A DNA stretch of 64,000 nt from positions 2,232,001 through 2,296,000 of the forward strand of contig NZ_CP064187.1 in NCBI RefSeq assembly GCF_015353075.1, read 5' to 3'. Source of the stretch: Rhizobium sp. 007. GTDB lineage: Bacteria > Pseudomonadota > Alphaproteobacteria > Rhizobiales > Rhizobiaceae. Shown here piece after piece: positions 8,961-18,436 of this stretch (position 1 is the first letter of the stretch; every line of letters starts with the position of its first letter). The translations under genes and the position numbers were made by a program. A model generated the notes under the pieces. The model saw only the letters and a list, made by a program, of their open reading frames with translations, was not told where the DNA came from and made no database searches.

Positions 8961-11900
8961 ATGCCGAAGCGCCAAGACATCAAATCGATCCTCATCATCG
9001 GCGCGGGACCGATCGTCATTGGCCAGGCTTGCGAATTCGACTATTCCGGCACCCAGGCCTGCAAGGCGCTGAAGGAGGAAGGCTACAGGGTCATCCTTGT
9101 CAACTCCAACCCGGCGACAATCATGACCGACCCGGGTCTTGCGGACGCGACCTATGTCGAGCCGATCACCCCGGAAGTCGTCGCCAAGATCATCGCCAAG
9201 GAGCGGCCGGATGCGCTGCTGCCGACCATGGGCGGCCAGACGGCGCTGAACACGGCTCTTTCGCTAAAGCGCATGGGTGTGCTCGACCGATACAATGTCG
9301 AGATGATCGGCGCCAAGCCGGCGGCGATCGACATGGCGGAAGACCGCGCCCTCTTCCGTGAAGCCATGGCCCGCATCGGGCTGGAAACGCCGCGCTCGAT
9401 GCTGGCGAACGCCACAGACATCAAGGACGCCGACCGCAAGATGCACGAGGCCGAGCGCACAAAGCTGCGCGAAAGCCTCTCCGGCGCCGCGCTCGACACT
9501 GCGCTGGACGATCTGGAAAACCAGTGGAACCTGGGCGAGAGCGACCGCAAGCAGCGCTATTTGAACCACGCAATGGCGATCGCCGCTCAGGCACTCGATG
9601 ACGTCGGCCTGCCGGCCATCATCCGCCCGTCCTTCACCCTCGGCGGCACCGGCGGCGGCATTGCCTACAACCGTTCGGAATTTTTCGACATCGTCGGCGG
9701 CGGCCTCGATGCTTCGCCCACGACCGAAGTGCTGATCGAGGAGTCGGTCCTCGGCTGGAAGGAATATGAAATGGAAGTCGTCCGCGACAAGGCGGACAAT
9801 TGCATCATCATCTGCTCGATCGAAAACATTGATCCGATGGGCGTCCACACCGGCGACTCGATCACCGTCGCTCCGGCGCTGACGCTGACCGACAAGGAAT
9901 ATCAGATCATGCGCAACGCCTCGATTGCGGTGCTGCGCGAGATCGGCGTCGAGACTGGCGGCTCAAACGTCCAGTTCGCCGTCAATCCGAAGGACGGCCG
10001 CCTCGTGGTCATCGAGATGAACCCGCGCGTTTCGCGCTCTTCGGCGCTCGCCTCCAAGGCAACCGGTTTCCCGATCGCCAAGGTCGCGGCGAAACTCGCG
10101 ATCGGCTACACGCTGGACGAACTGGAAAACGACATCACCGGTGGCGCCACACCCGCCTCCTTCGAACCGTCGATCGATTATGTCGTCACCAAGATTCCGC
10201 GCTTTGCCTTCGAGAAGTTCCCGGGCGCCTCGCCGATCTTGACGACGGCGATGAAGTCCGTCGGCGAAGTCATGGCGATCGGCCGTACCTTCGCCGAATC
10301 GCTGCAGAAGGCGCTCCGCGGCCTCGAAACGGGCCTGACTGGCCTTGATGAAATCGAAATTCCAGACGTCGAGGAAGGCGAGTCCAGCCAGAACGCCATC
10401 CGTGCCGCGATCGGCACGCCGACGCCCGATCGCCTGCGTATGGTTGCCCAGGCGCTGCGCCAGGGCATGAGCGAGGCCGAGGTTCACGAGGGCTCCAAGA
10501 TCGACCCGTGGTTCATCGCCCAGTTCAAGGCAATCGTCGACATGGAGGCCCGTATCCGCGAGCATGGCCTACCGAGCGACGCCGTAAACCTGCGCATGCT
10601 GAAGGCCATGGGCTTTTCGGACGCGCGCCTCGCGACGCTGACGAACAAGCGTCCGAAAGAAGTGGCGGAACTTCGCAACAGCCTGAATGTCCGCCCGGTT
10701 TTCAAGCGCATCGACACCTGCGCGGCCGAATTCGCCTCGCCGACTGCCTATATGTATTCGACTTACGAAACGCCCTTCGTCGGCGCCGCCCGCTCCGAGG
10801 CGCAGGTCTCCGACCGCAAGAAGGTCGTCATCCTCGGCGGCGGTCCGAACCGAATCGGCCAGGGTATCGAGTTCGATTACTGTTGCTGCCACGCCGCCTT
10901 CGCATTGAAGGATGCCGGCTACGAAGCGATCATGATCAACTGCAACCCGGAAACGGTCTCGACCGACTACGACACCTCCGACCGCCTCTATTTCGAGCCC
11001 CTAACGGCCGAAGACGTGATCGAAATCCTGCGCGCCGAGCAGGAAAAGGGTGAGGTCGTCGGCGTCATCGTCCAGTTCGGCGGTCAGACGCCGCTGAAGC
11101 TTGCCGAAGCGCTGGAAAAGAACGGCATCCCGATCCTCGGCACCGCGCCGGATGCGATCGACCTTGCCGAAGACCGCGACCGCTTCCAGAAGCTCCTGAT
11201 GAAGCTCGACCTCAACCAGCCGAACAACGGCATTGCCTATTCCGTCGAGCAGGCCCGCCTCGTCGCCGCCGAAATCGGCTTCCCGCTGGTGGTACGCCCC
11301 TCCTACGTTCTCGGCGGCCGCGCCATGCAGATCATCCACTCGGAATCGATGCTGCAGACCTATCTGCTCGACACCGTTCCGGAACTGGTTCCGGAAGACA
11401 TCAAGCAGCGCTATCCGAACGACAAGACCGGCCAGATCAACACGCTGCTCGGCAAGAACCCGCTGCTTTTCGACAGCTACCTGACGAACGCCATCGAGGT
11501 CGACGTCGACTGCCTCTCCGACGGCGATGACGTCTACGTCGCGGGCATCATGGAGCACATCGAAGAGGCCGGCATCCATTCCGGCGACTCGGCCTGCTCG
11601 TTGCCGCCGCGCTCGCTGTCGGGGGACTTGCTCGACGAGCTCGAGCGCCAGGCAAAGGCCATGGCCAAGGCGCTGAATGTCGGCGGTCTGATGAACGTGC
11701 AGTTCGCTATCAAGGACAGCACCGTCTACGTACTCGAAGTCAATCCGCGCGCCTCGCGCACCGTGCCATTCGTGGCAAAGACCATCGGCGCGCCGATTGC
11801 CAAGATCGCCGCCCGCGTCATGGCCGGCGAGAAGCTGGATGCGGCCTTCGCCGCCTACGGCCAAAAGCCCGATCCGCGCGCCCTGAAGCACATCGCCGTC

Positions 11901-12446
11901 AAGGAGGCCGTCTTCCCCTTCGCGCGCTTCCCGGGCGTCGATACGCTGCTTGGGCCTGAAATGCGCTCGACCGGGGAGGTCATCGGCCTCGACACCGATT
12001 TCGCCCTTGCCTTCGCCAAGTCGCAGCTCGGCGCCGGCGTTGAACTGCCGCGTGACGGGACGGTCTTCGTCTCTGTTCGCGACCACGACAAGCCGCGCGT
12101 GCTGCCTGCGATCCGTGTTCTTGTAGGCGAAGGTTTCAAGGTACTCGCCACCGGCGGCACGCAACGCTTCTTGGCTGAAAACGGCATCCAAGCGACGAAG
12201 ATCAACAAGGTGCTCGAAGGCCGTCCGCACATCGAGGATGCGATCCGCAACCGCCAGGTCCAACTTGTCATCAACACGACGGACGGCAACAAGGCGATCT
12301 CCGATTCGAAGTCGCTCCGCCGCGCGACACTGATGCAGAAGGTGCCGTATTACACGACCATGGCCGGGGCCGAAGCAGCCGCCCAGGCGATCAAGGCGCT
12401 GAAGGCCGGCAACCTCGAGGTTCGCCCGCTGCAGAGCTATTTCTGA
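8961..12446 (+). CDS. carB: Carbamoyl-phosphate synthase large subunit
   Basis: Synthesises carbamoyl phosphate from bicarbonate, ammonia (from CarA) and two ATP for arginine and pyrimidine synthesis. Two homologous ATP-grasp halves are visible. The first starts with [13 protein letters not shown] and the second with [13 protein letters not shown] at about residue 620. A C-terminal MGS allosteric domain ends the protein. Each half has its P-R-x-S-R-S/T motif. At 1161 residues it is about 90 longer than E. coli CarB; a charged insertion lies at about residues 150-200 of the first ATP-grasp domain, as in other alphaproteobacteria. It is separate from carA and has its own leader. Confidence 0.98.
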   Translation: MPKRQDIKSILIIGAGPIVIGQACEFDYSGTQACKALKEEGYRVILVNSNPATIMTDPGLADATYVEPITPEVVAKIIAKERPDALLPTMGGQTALNTALSLKRMGVLDRYNVEMIGAKPAAIDMAEDRALFREAMARIGLETPRSMLANATDIKDADRKMHEAERTKLRESLSGAALDTALDDLENQWNLGESDRKQRYLNHAMAIAAQALDDVGLPAIIRPSFTLGGTGGGIAYNRSEFFDIVGGGLDASPTTEVLIEESVLGWKEYEMEVVRDKADNCIIICSIENIDPMGVHTGDSITVAPALTLTDKEYQIMRNASIAVLREIGVETGGSNVQFAVNPKDGRLVVIEMNPRVSRSSALASKATGFPIAKVAAKLAIGYTLDELENDITGGATPASFEPSIDYVVTKIPRFAFEKFPGASPILTTAMKSVGEVMAIGRTFAESLQKALRGLETGLTGLDEIEIPDVEEGESSQNAIRAAIGTPTPDRLRMVAQALRQGMSEAEVHEGSKIDPWFIAQFKAIVDMEARIREHGLPSDAVNLRMLKAMGFSDARLATLTNKRPKEVAELRNSLNVRPVFKRIDTCAAEFASPTAYMYSTYETPFVGAARSEAQVSDRKKVVILGGGPNRIGQGIEFDYCCCHAAFALKDAGYEAIMINCNPETVSTDYDTSDRLYFEPLTAEDVIEILRAEQEKGEVVGVIVQFGGQTPLKLAEALEKNGIPILGTAPDAIDLAEDRDRFQKLLMKLDLNQPNNGIAYSVEQARLVAAEIGFPLVVRPSYVLGGRAMQIIHSESMLQTYLLDTVPELVPEDIKQRYPNDKTGQINTLLGKNPLLFDSYLTNAIEVDVDCLSDGDDVYVAGIMEHIEEAGIHSGDSACSLPPRSLSGDLLDELERQAKAMAKALNVGGLMNVQFAIKDSTVYVLEVNPRASRTVPFVAKTIGAPIAKIAARVMAGEKLDAAFAAYGQKPDPRALKHIAVKEAVFPFARFPGVDTLLGPEMRSTGEVIGLDTDFALAFAKSQLGAGVELPRDGTVFVSVRDHDKPRVLPAIRVLVGEGFKVLATGGTQRFLAENGIQATKINKVLEGRPHIEDAIRNRQVQLVINTTDGNKAISDSKSLRRATLMQKVPYYTTMAGAEAAAQAIKALKAGNLEVRPLQSYF

Positions 12447-12519
12447 GCATTAGACGACCGGAAGTTGCCGTAAAACCTCCCGGATGTTACCGTTGCGGCG
12501 GTACATCCGGAGCGGTTGA

Positions 12520-13737
12520 TTGGCAAAGAACATCGTCATTCTGTTCGATGGCACATCGAACGAGATTTCGGCCGACCGGACCAATATTGTCAGACTGTTC
12601 GGCACCTTGAAACGCTCGGATGAGCAGATCGTCTACTACGATCCAGGCGTCGGCACGTTCGGCGCGGCCAATGCCTGGTCGAGACTGCTTCGCAAATCCT
12701 ATGAGGTTTTCGGGCTCGCGACGGGCTGGGGCCTCGACCAGAACGTCAAGGAAGCCTACCGCTTCCTGGTCGAAAACTACGATCGCGGCCCGCCCGACGC
12801 CGCTCGGCGGCATTCCGACCGCGACCGCATCTACATCTTCGGCTTCAGCCGTGGCGCCTATTCGGCGCGGGTGCTAGCGGGTTTCATCCATGCCTTCGGT
12901 CTTACAAGCCGGCATCATCTCAACCTGCTCGATTATGCCTACAGGACCTACAAGGGAATTTCCGCGCACGAAGAGAAAGCCGGCGGCGCTGCAGAGAATG
13001 GTGGCGAGGATCCGTCCTCTGCTTTCGCCGCCATGCGTCTCTACGAACGCATGCTCAGAAACGACCGCCCGCCGATCAAGCTGCTTGGTCTTTTCGATAC
13101 GGTGACCTCAGTGATCGAAACGGGGAAATGGTTTCCGCAGTTCAAGACCCATCCTTTCACCCGCAAGAACCCGAGCGTCGAATGGGTACGGCACGCAGTC
13201 GCCATAGATGAACGGCGGACCATGTTCCAGCCAGAGCTCTGGGAGCGGGACCAGGAATATTGGGGCCGCCCGTTCCGGCCGAGGGCACCGGTGGCGAAGC
13301 AGAATTTCCGGGAAGTATGGTTCACCGGCGTCCACGGCGATATCGGCGGCGGCTATCCGGAAGCGCAAAGCGGGGCAGTCAAGATTCCCCTCGCCTGGAT
13401 GATCCAGGAAACGCAGCCGGCCGGGCTCCTCTACCGCACCCGCATCGTCAACGACATCGTGCTCGGAAAAGGCGGGAAGAGGTATGTGCCGCTGGACGCC
13501 ACTGCTCCATTCCATGATTCCATGACCGCCGGATGGAAAATCCTCGAATACATTCCGCGGCGCGTGCCGGAAAATTCCTGGCGCAAGCACGGCAACCGCA
13601 ATGCGATCTATTTCCCGTTGAGCGACCTGCGCTTCATTCGGGACGATGCGCTGATCCATATCTCGGTCAAGGAACGGATGAATGCCAGCCCCTACAATCC
13701 GCCGAATCTGCCTGCAGATCCTGACTTCGTTTCTTAA
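12520..13737 (+). CDS. DUF2235 alpha/beta-hydrolase domain protein
   Basis: Protein of 405 residues of the DUF2235 family, which has an alpha/beta-hydrolase fold and includes type VI secretion phospholipase effectors (Tle1-like) as well as uncharacterised housekeeping proteins. The N-terminus N-I-V-I-L-F-D-G-T-S-N is the family signature. The nucleophile elbow is Ser110 in F-G-F-S-R-G-A-Y-S-A-R, and later H-G-D-I-G-G-G-Y supplies the conserved Asp. The start is TTG, with GGAG 7 nt upstream. No signal peptide, immunity gene or type VI gene is seen nearby, so an effector role is not supported here. Substrate unknown. Confidence 0.85.
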   Translation: MAKNIVILFDGTSNEISADRTNIVRLFGTLKRSDEQIVYYDPGVGTFGAANAWSRLLRKSYEVFGLATGWGLDQNVKEAYRFLVENYDRGPPDAARRHSDRDRIYIFGFSRGAYSARVLAGFIHAFGLTSRHHLNLLDYAYRTYKGISAHEEKAGGAAENGGEDPSSAFAAMRLYERMLRNDRPPIKLLGLFDTVTSVIETGKWFPQFKTHPFTRKNPSVEWVRHAVAIDERRTMFQPELWERDQEYWGRPFRPRAPVAKQNFREVWFTGVHGDIGGGYPEAQSGAVKIPLAWMIQETQPAGLLYRTRIVNDIVLGKGGKRYVPLDATAPFHDSMTAGWKILEYIPRRVPENSWRKHGNRNAIYFPLSDLRFIRDDALIHISVKERMNASPYNPPNLPADPDFVS

Positions 13738-13913
13738 CGGCTTGAATCACTCTCTGCGATCAGTTGTCCAAGCGCTTGATCCGACTCACATCTTCACCAA
13801 CGCGATCGGCGTGCTGCAAGGAGACAGTTAGCCGGGCGCGCCACATTACGAATTTTATGGAAATCGGCGGCAACGATCTGCTATAAGCGGGCGATTAGGA
13901 TTATTGCACGGTT

Positions 13914-13944
13914 CCGAAGTCCCCTTCGGGACCTGTTTTCTTTT
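13914..13944 (+). promoter_or_regulatory. greA leader: two exclusive hairpins followed by a T tract
   Basis: CCGAAG (13914-13919) can pair with CTTCGG (13924-13929). Alternatively GTCCC (13919-13923) can pair with GGGAC (13928-13932). The second form sits just before TTTTCTTTT (13936-13944) and so resembles an intrinsic terminator; the first would disrupt it. A possible -10 box, CTATAA, lies near 13881. The greA start is 46 nt further on. Confidence 0.5.
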
Positions 13945-13989
13945 GTGTCGCTGCCTGACTATAGGACACGAAGATCAAAGGACAGGAAA

Positions 13990-14466
13990 ATGGTTGATAA
14001 GGTTCCGATGACACAGGGTGGTTTCGTCAAGCTGCAGGAAGAGCTGCGCTGGCGTCAGCAGGAGGAGCGCCCGCGCATCATCGAAGCGATCGCCGAAGCC
14101 CGTTCCCATGGCGATCTTTCCGAAAACGCCGAATATCACGCAGCCAAGGAAGCGCAGAGCCACAACGAGGGCCGCATCAGCGAGCTCGAAGACCTGACGG
14201 CGCGCGCCGAAGTGATCGACCTTGCGAAGATGTCCGGCGACAAGATCAAGTTCGGCGCCAAGGTCAAACTCGTCGACGAGGACACCGAGGAAGAAAAGAC
14301 CTACCAGATCGTCGGCGATCAGGAAGCCGACGTAAAAGCCGGCCGCATTTCCATCTCCTCCCCGATCGCCCGCGCGCTGATCGGCAAGGTAGTCGGCGAT
14401 TCCATCGAGGTCATCGCACCGGGCGGCTCGAAAGCCTACGAAGTCCTGTCGATCTCCTGGGGTTGA
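13990..14466 (+). CDS. greA: Transcription elongation factor GreA
   Basis: Binds the RNA polymerase secondary channel and stimulates cleavage of backtracked RNA. The 158-residue length is exactly that of the family. The N-terminal coiled coil carries the catalytic tip D-L-S-E-N-A-E-Y, with the acidic residues that coordinate Mg2+. The C-terminal FKBP-like domain ends in I-G-K-V-V-G-D and S-K-A-Y-E-V-L-S-I. The ATG at 13990 has AGGA upstream; the longer frame from 13945 adds non-conserved residues. lpsB begins directly after the stop, the order also known in Sinorhizobium. Confidence 0.97.
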   Translation: MVDKVPMTQGGFVKLQEELRWRQQEERPRIIEAIAEARSHGDLSENAEYHAAKEAQSHNEGRISELEDLTARAEVIDLAKMSGDKIKFGAKVKLVDEDTEEEKTYQIVGDQEADVKAGRISISSPIARALIGKVVGDSIEVIAPGGSKAYEVLSISWG

Positions 14467-15546
14467 TTGCCTGTGGCGGAAACGGTCGAGCCGGCCGCGA
14501 TCGATATTGCTGACGTCGAAATCATCGCACCGAACTTCAAACAGCGCCTGTCCGGCGTCACGTCGACGATCGTTCAGCTGATCCCCCTCCAGGTCAGACT
14601 CGGCATCAAGATTGCGACGCTCGGCCCCGGCTTACCGAAAGACCTACCGAAGCTGACGTGGAGACAGCTTCTTGGCGCATGGCGTCCGTCAGCCGGACGC
14701 CGGCAGCGCGTATGGCATGCACGCCGCAACAACGAGATGGCCGCTGGTATCGTGCTGCGGCACGTGTTGCGCATGCCGCTGAAGCTGCTTTTTACGTCGG
14801 CCGCCCAGCGCCGCCATACCGCCTACACGCGCTGGCTTATCCGCCGGATGGACGCGGTCGTCGCGACCAATGCCCGATCCGGTTCTTTCCTCCAGGTGCC
14901 GCATACTGTGATCCGCCACGGCGTCGATCTGGAACTTTTCCATCCACCCCAGACCGCCGAGGACACCATAGAGGCCACCGGCCTGCCCGGCAGGTATCTC
15001 GTCGGCTGCTTCGGCCGCATCCGGCATCAGAAAGGCACCGACCTTTTCGTTCGGTCGATGATCGATCTGCTGCCGCAACATCCGGATTGGACGGCGGTGA
15101 TCTCCGGCCGGGTAACGGCAGAGCATGGAGCTTTCGCCGACAAGCTGAAGGCCGATATCGCCGCCGCCGGCCTTGCCGATCGGATCGTCTTTCTGGGCGA
15201 AGTGCCAGACATCAAGGTCTGGTATCGCCGCCTAACCCTATATGTTGCCCCTTCCCGAAATGAAGGTTTCGGGCTGACGCCTCTCGAAGCTATGGCCTCG
15301 AAGACTGCGGTTGTGGCATCGGACGCCGGAGCCTATGCCGAAATGATCGAGGACGGGACGAACGGAAGCGTCGTTCCGGCCGGCGATGGCGAAGCTCTCA
15401 CGAAGGCAATCGCCCCCTATCTCGCCGATCCACAAAGGACGCTCGCCCGTGGCGAGATTGCGCTCGCGCATGTGCGGGCGAATTTTGCGCTGGAAGGCGA
15501 AGCGAGGGCGTTGAAGGCCGTCTATGAGGATCTTCTACGGCAGTAG
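14467..15546 (+). CDS. lpsB: Lipopolysaccharide core mannosyltransferase (LpsB/LpcC type, GT4)
   Basis: Cytoplasmic GT4 glycosyltransferase of 359 residues that adds mannose to the inner core of rhizobial LPS. The N-terminal half starts with A-P-N-F-K-Q-R-L-S-G-V-T-S-T. The C-terminal GT4 domain has C-F-G-R-I-R-H-Q-K-G-T-D and the donor-binding E-x7-E motif (Glu266 and Glu274 in N-E-G-F-G-L-T-P-L-E-A). The greA-lpsB order matches the S. meliloti lps core locus. The start is uncertain: TTG at 14467 follows the greA TGA without a gap, and GTG at 14473 is equally possible. Confidence 0.9.
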   Translation: MPVAETVEPAAIDIADVEIIAPNFKQRLSGVTSTIVQLIPLQVRLGIKIATLGPGLPKDLPKLTWRQLLGAWRPSAGRRQRVWHARRNNEMAAGIVLRHVLRMPLKLLFTSAAQRRHTAYTRWLIRRMDAVVATNARSGSFLQVPHTVIRHGVDLELFHPPQTAEDTIEATGLPGRYLVGCFGRIRHQKGTDLFVRSMIDLLPQHPDWTAVISGRVTAEHGAFADKLKADIAAAGLADRIVFLGEVPDIKVWYRRLTLYVAPSRNEGFGLTPLEAMASKTAVVASDAGAYAEMIEDGTNGSVVPAGDGEALTKAIAPYLADPQRTLARGEIALAHVRANFALEGEARALKAVYEDLLRQ

Positions 15547-15562
15547 CGGTCAATTCTATCGA

Positions 15563-16190
15563 TTACGGCTTGCGCTTGAAACGTTCGAGATAGGCACTGG
15601 CGACCGCATCTTCCGAGAACCGCTTATCAGCGTCGCGTTGCCGCCCGCCGCCAGCTTGGCGGCGAGGACAGGATCATTGAATCAGCCGCTCGATCGCCTT
15701 CGCGAAACCATCGACATCGCCGATTTCGGCAAAGAGACCGTTCGCGCAGCTCGGCCCCTCCGATCGGCTCGAGACCACCGGCTGTGCTGCGCCCAGCTTC
15801 GAGGATAGCCTTGCCGAGCAGCTCATGGTTCGACAGGCATCACGAAGATGTCGACGTCGGCCGCGAAAGCCGCGCATCCTTCTGCCAGCCAAGGAAGCGG
15901 ACACGATCGACAATGCCGAGATCGGCCGCAACCTTCTCGACATTCTTTCGCTCCTCGCCGTCCACGCCCGGCAGCTTGGCAATGGCAGGCGTCAGCAAAG
16001 CGAACTCCTTGCGCGGAACAAAGCGACCCATGGACATGACGACAGGTGCATCTTCCGGTGTCTTCAGCGCGGGCCCGATCGACCGGCGCGAGGCGCTCCC
16101 GTATTCGTGAAATTGGAAGTGACCTCGACGCCGCGCGTCCAGCCCAGTTCCTCTCTCGACAATCGGAGATACCGCGCGCCAGTATGTCTA
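15563..16190 (-). pseudogene. Frameshifted glycosyltransferase, probably LpsE-like
   Basis: Remnant of a GT4 glycosyltransferase convergent with lpsB. Pieces in order on the minus strand are G-V-E-V-T-S-N-F-T-N-T-G near 16130, then V-V-M-S-M-G-R-F-V-P-R-K-E-F with R-V-R-F-L-G-W-Q-K-D-A near 15880-16045. After these come A-Q-P-V-V-S-S-R-S-E-G-P and D-V-D-G-F-A-K-A-I-E-R-L, and finally A-Y-L-E-R-F-K-R-K-P with TAA at 15563. At least three frame changes separate them, and the N-terminal half is missing. In Sinorhizobium lpsE neighbours lpsB, so loss of an LPS-core transferase is the likely meaning. Confidence 0.8.
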
Positions 16191-16658
16191 AATATCTACC
16201 AGAGAGACATCCTTTACCTGTCGGATGGTCAACATCGTCCGCACGGTATCCACATTCTCCGTGGCCGTGAGCTCTTCGATCACGAAATCCTGAAAGCCCG
16301 CGAGGTTCTCAGCGACGCACTGCAAGAGAAAATCGGATTCGCCCGACACCATCCAGGCCTCTCGCACGAGCGGCCAATTGGCTGTCTGCTTCGCAAATGC
16401 CTTCAGATTGGCATCCGACTGGTGTTTCAGGCCGACCATACAGAAGGCCACCAGATCATAACCGAGCGCCGGCGCATTCAAAAGCGCCCGATAGCCACGG
16501 ATGAAGCCGGATTCTTCCAGCTTACGCACCCGCCTGAGACACGGCGGCGCCGATATACCGACCCGCTCGGCAAGTTCGACATTCGTCATCCGGCCATCAT
16601 TCTGGAGCTCGCGCAGAATCTTCATATCTATTGCATCAAGTTCGACGCGCATCACCAT
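16188..16658 (-). CDS. Lrp/AsnC family transcriptional regulator
   Basis: DNA-binding regulator of 156 residues. The N-terminal winged helix-turn-helix reads L-D-A-I-D-M-K-I-L-R-E-L-Q-N-D-G-R-M-T and then R-V-G-I-S-A-P-P-C-L-R-R-V. It is followed by an RAM ligand-binding domain containing G-E-S-D-F-L-L-Q-C-V. Such proteins sense amino acids and form octamers. The ATG at 16658 follows AGGAAG with 7 nt spacing. An lrp-like gene beside trxB is a conserved rhizobial arrangement. Targets cannot be told from the sequence. Confidence 0.92.
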   Translation of the reverse strand: MVMRVELDAIDMKILRELQNDGRMTNVELAERVGISAPPCLRRVRKLEESGFIRGYRALLNAPALGYDLVAFCMVGLKHQSDANLKAFAKQTANWPLVREAWMVSGESDFLLQCVAENLAGFQDFVIEELTATENVDTVRTMLTIRQVKDVSLVDI

Positions 16659-17438
16659 GGTAGAGCTTCCTGTTTCTTTTCGATCGGCCGTTTGCAGGCC
16701 GCTTCCTATTATTGCCCGCGACAACTTCAAACGCCGCGCTTCGCTGCCAAAGTATATTCAGTTGAGGTTCGAACTTGCCCTTGACGAGGGCATGCACGCC
16801 TGTGATGAAGCCTTGGATAGGTGCAAACCACACAGTATCTTAGCACCCGCGCCAATCCATACATCGTCCTAGTTAAGCGTCTACCGAACCGCCTTGCTTT
16901 ATAATCGTGTTGCTGCCGAGATGCAGTGACCTCGGCAACAGCAAGCCTCTAGCGAGGCAATAGCGCGAAAGCGGCCCTATATGCACCTCGATCCTTAAGG
17001 CTTCTTCATCTGATCCGATGCCCAAATCTGGGATGTTGAGCCGCGCTCGACTGATTGGCCGGGAGAAGAATAGGTCAGAGATCCATCGTAGACAAAATCG
17101 ATACCGCCTTTCGTCAGACACTGTTTTCAATATCTCTTGGTACTCGCTCGCGGATCCTTCAACGGAAATGGTGATCGGCGCTTGCCCATTGCTGGCTCTC
17201 TGTTGTAGCGGTGTCGATGAAATGGTCGATAACAGCATCAGCCAGCGAAAACGAGGGCGTCGGGGTCGAACCAACAAAAACATCTGCGGATAGCCCATGA
17301 TAATAACGCAAGCACTTGTGCGTATTCCATGCTGTCCCCTTGAAAGGTAGCTTGGTTCATCCCTAGACTATACAAAAGCGTTTATTACGATATCTCGCAC
17401 GGCTTCGACAGGATGCCTGCCACCAAAGGATCCGGACC
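16659..17438. other. 780-bp low-GC stretch between lrp and trxB, with one doubtful ORF
   Basis: Base composition is visibly lower in GC than the flanks. The only sizeable frame is on the minus strand, 17298 to 16873 (141 residues). It starts M-G-Y-P-Q-M-F-L-L-V-R-P and has a weakly hydrophobic N-terminus, with no ribosome binding site and no family I recognise; it may be a lineage-specific gene or chance. CTATAC at 17368 is a possible -10 box for trxB. Nothing else stands out. Confidence 0.4.
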
Positions 17439-18413
17439 ATGACTGCCCGACACACTAAAGTTCTCATCATCGGCTCCGGTCCCGCGGGCTATACGGCCGC
17501 AGTCTATGCGGCACGCGCAATGCTGAAGCCGGTGCTGATCGCCGGGATGGAGCAAGGCGGGCAGTTGATGATCACGACGGACGTCGAGAACTATCCGGGC
17601 TTTGCCGATCCGATCCAGGGCCCGTGGCTGATGGACCAGATGCTGCAGCAGGCCAAGCATGTCGGCGCAGAGATCGTCAGCGACATCGTCACCGAGGTCG
17701 AGATGAACCAGCGGCCCTTCGTAGCCCGCACCGACAGCGGCCAGGTCTGGACCGCCGATACACTGATCATCGCGACCGGCGCCAAGGCAAAATGGCTCGG
17801 CATCGAAAGCGAACAGCATTTCCAGGGCTTTGGCATTTCAGCCTGCGCCACCTGCGATGGCTTCTTCTATCGCAACAAGGACGTCATCGTCGTTGGCGGC
17901 GGCAACAGCGCCGTCGAGGAAGCCCTTTATCTTTCCAACATCGCGAAGTCGGTGACGGTCGTGCATCGCCGCGATGCGTTCCGCGCCGAAAAGATCCTGC
18001 AGGAGCGCCTCTTCTCGAAGGAGAATGTGACGGTTCTCTGGAACACCGAAGTCGCCGAAATCACCGGCACGCCGGCGAAACCGCCGATGCCGCCTTCCGT
18101 TACCGGCGCGCGCTTGCGCGATACCCGCACCGGCGCCATCAGCGACGTTTCGGTCGATGGCGTCTTCGTGGCGATCGGCCATGCGCCGGCAACCGAACTT
18201 TTCAAGGGCAAGCTCAAGCTCAAGGACAACGGCTATCTCTGGACCGCTCCGGATTCGACTGCAACCAGCATAGAGGGTATCTATGCTGCGGGTGACGTGA
18301 CGGACGATACCTTCCGGCAGGCGGTCACCGCCGCCGGCCTGGGATGCATGGCCGCCCTCGAAGCCGAGCGTTATCTCACGGGCCACATGCCCGTCGCCGT
18401 GGCCGCGGAGTAA
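17439..18413 (+). CDS. trxB: Thioredoxin-disulfide reductase
   Basis: FAD enzyme of 324 residues that reduces thioredoxin with NADPH in the cytosol. The FAD-binding motif is G-S-G-P-A-G-Y-T-A-A at about 12-21. The redox disulfide is C136-A-T-C139-D, and the NADPH motif is G-G-G-N-S-A-V-E-E-A. The C-terminal FAD segment A-A-G-D-V-T-D lies near residue 285. A GGATCCGG stretch precedes the ATG. lsrB follows 23 bp later in the same direction, as in Sinorhizobium, and the two may be cotranscribed. Confidence 0.97.
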   Translation: MTARHTKVLIIGSGPAGYTAAVYAARAMLKPVLIAGMEQGGQLMITTDVENYPGFADPIQGPWLMDQMLQQAKHVGAEIVSDIVTEVEMNQRPFVARTDSGQVWTADTLIIATGAKAKWLGIESEQHFQGFGISACATCDGFFYRNKDVIVVGGGNSAVEEALYLSNIAKSVTVVHRRDAFRAEKILQERLFSKENVTVLWNTEVAEITGTPAKPPMPPSVTGARLRDTRTGAISDVSVDGVFVAIGHAPATELFKGKLKLKDNGYLWTAPDSTATSIEGIYAAGDVTDDTFRQAVTAAGLGCMAALEAERYLTGHMPVAVAAE

Positions 18414-18436
18414 GATCGGCTATGAGGGGTGGGGGG

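Noticed and set aside
12520..13737. Calling the DUF2235 protein a type VI secretion effector
   Set aside because: No VgrG, PAAR, immunity or other type VI gene is in the window; many DUF2235 proteins have no such link.
13745..13830. Plus-strand stretch [15 protein letters not shown] resembling the end of an FAD-linked oxidase
   Set aside because: Fewer than 25 codons, no supporting upstream sequence; too little to call a remnant.
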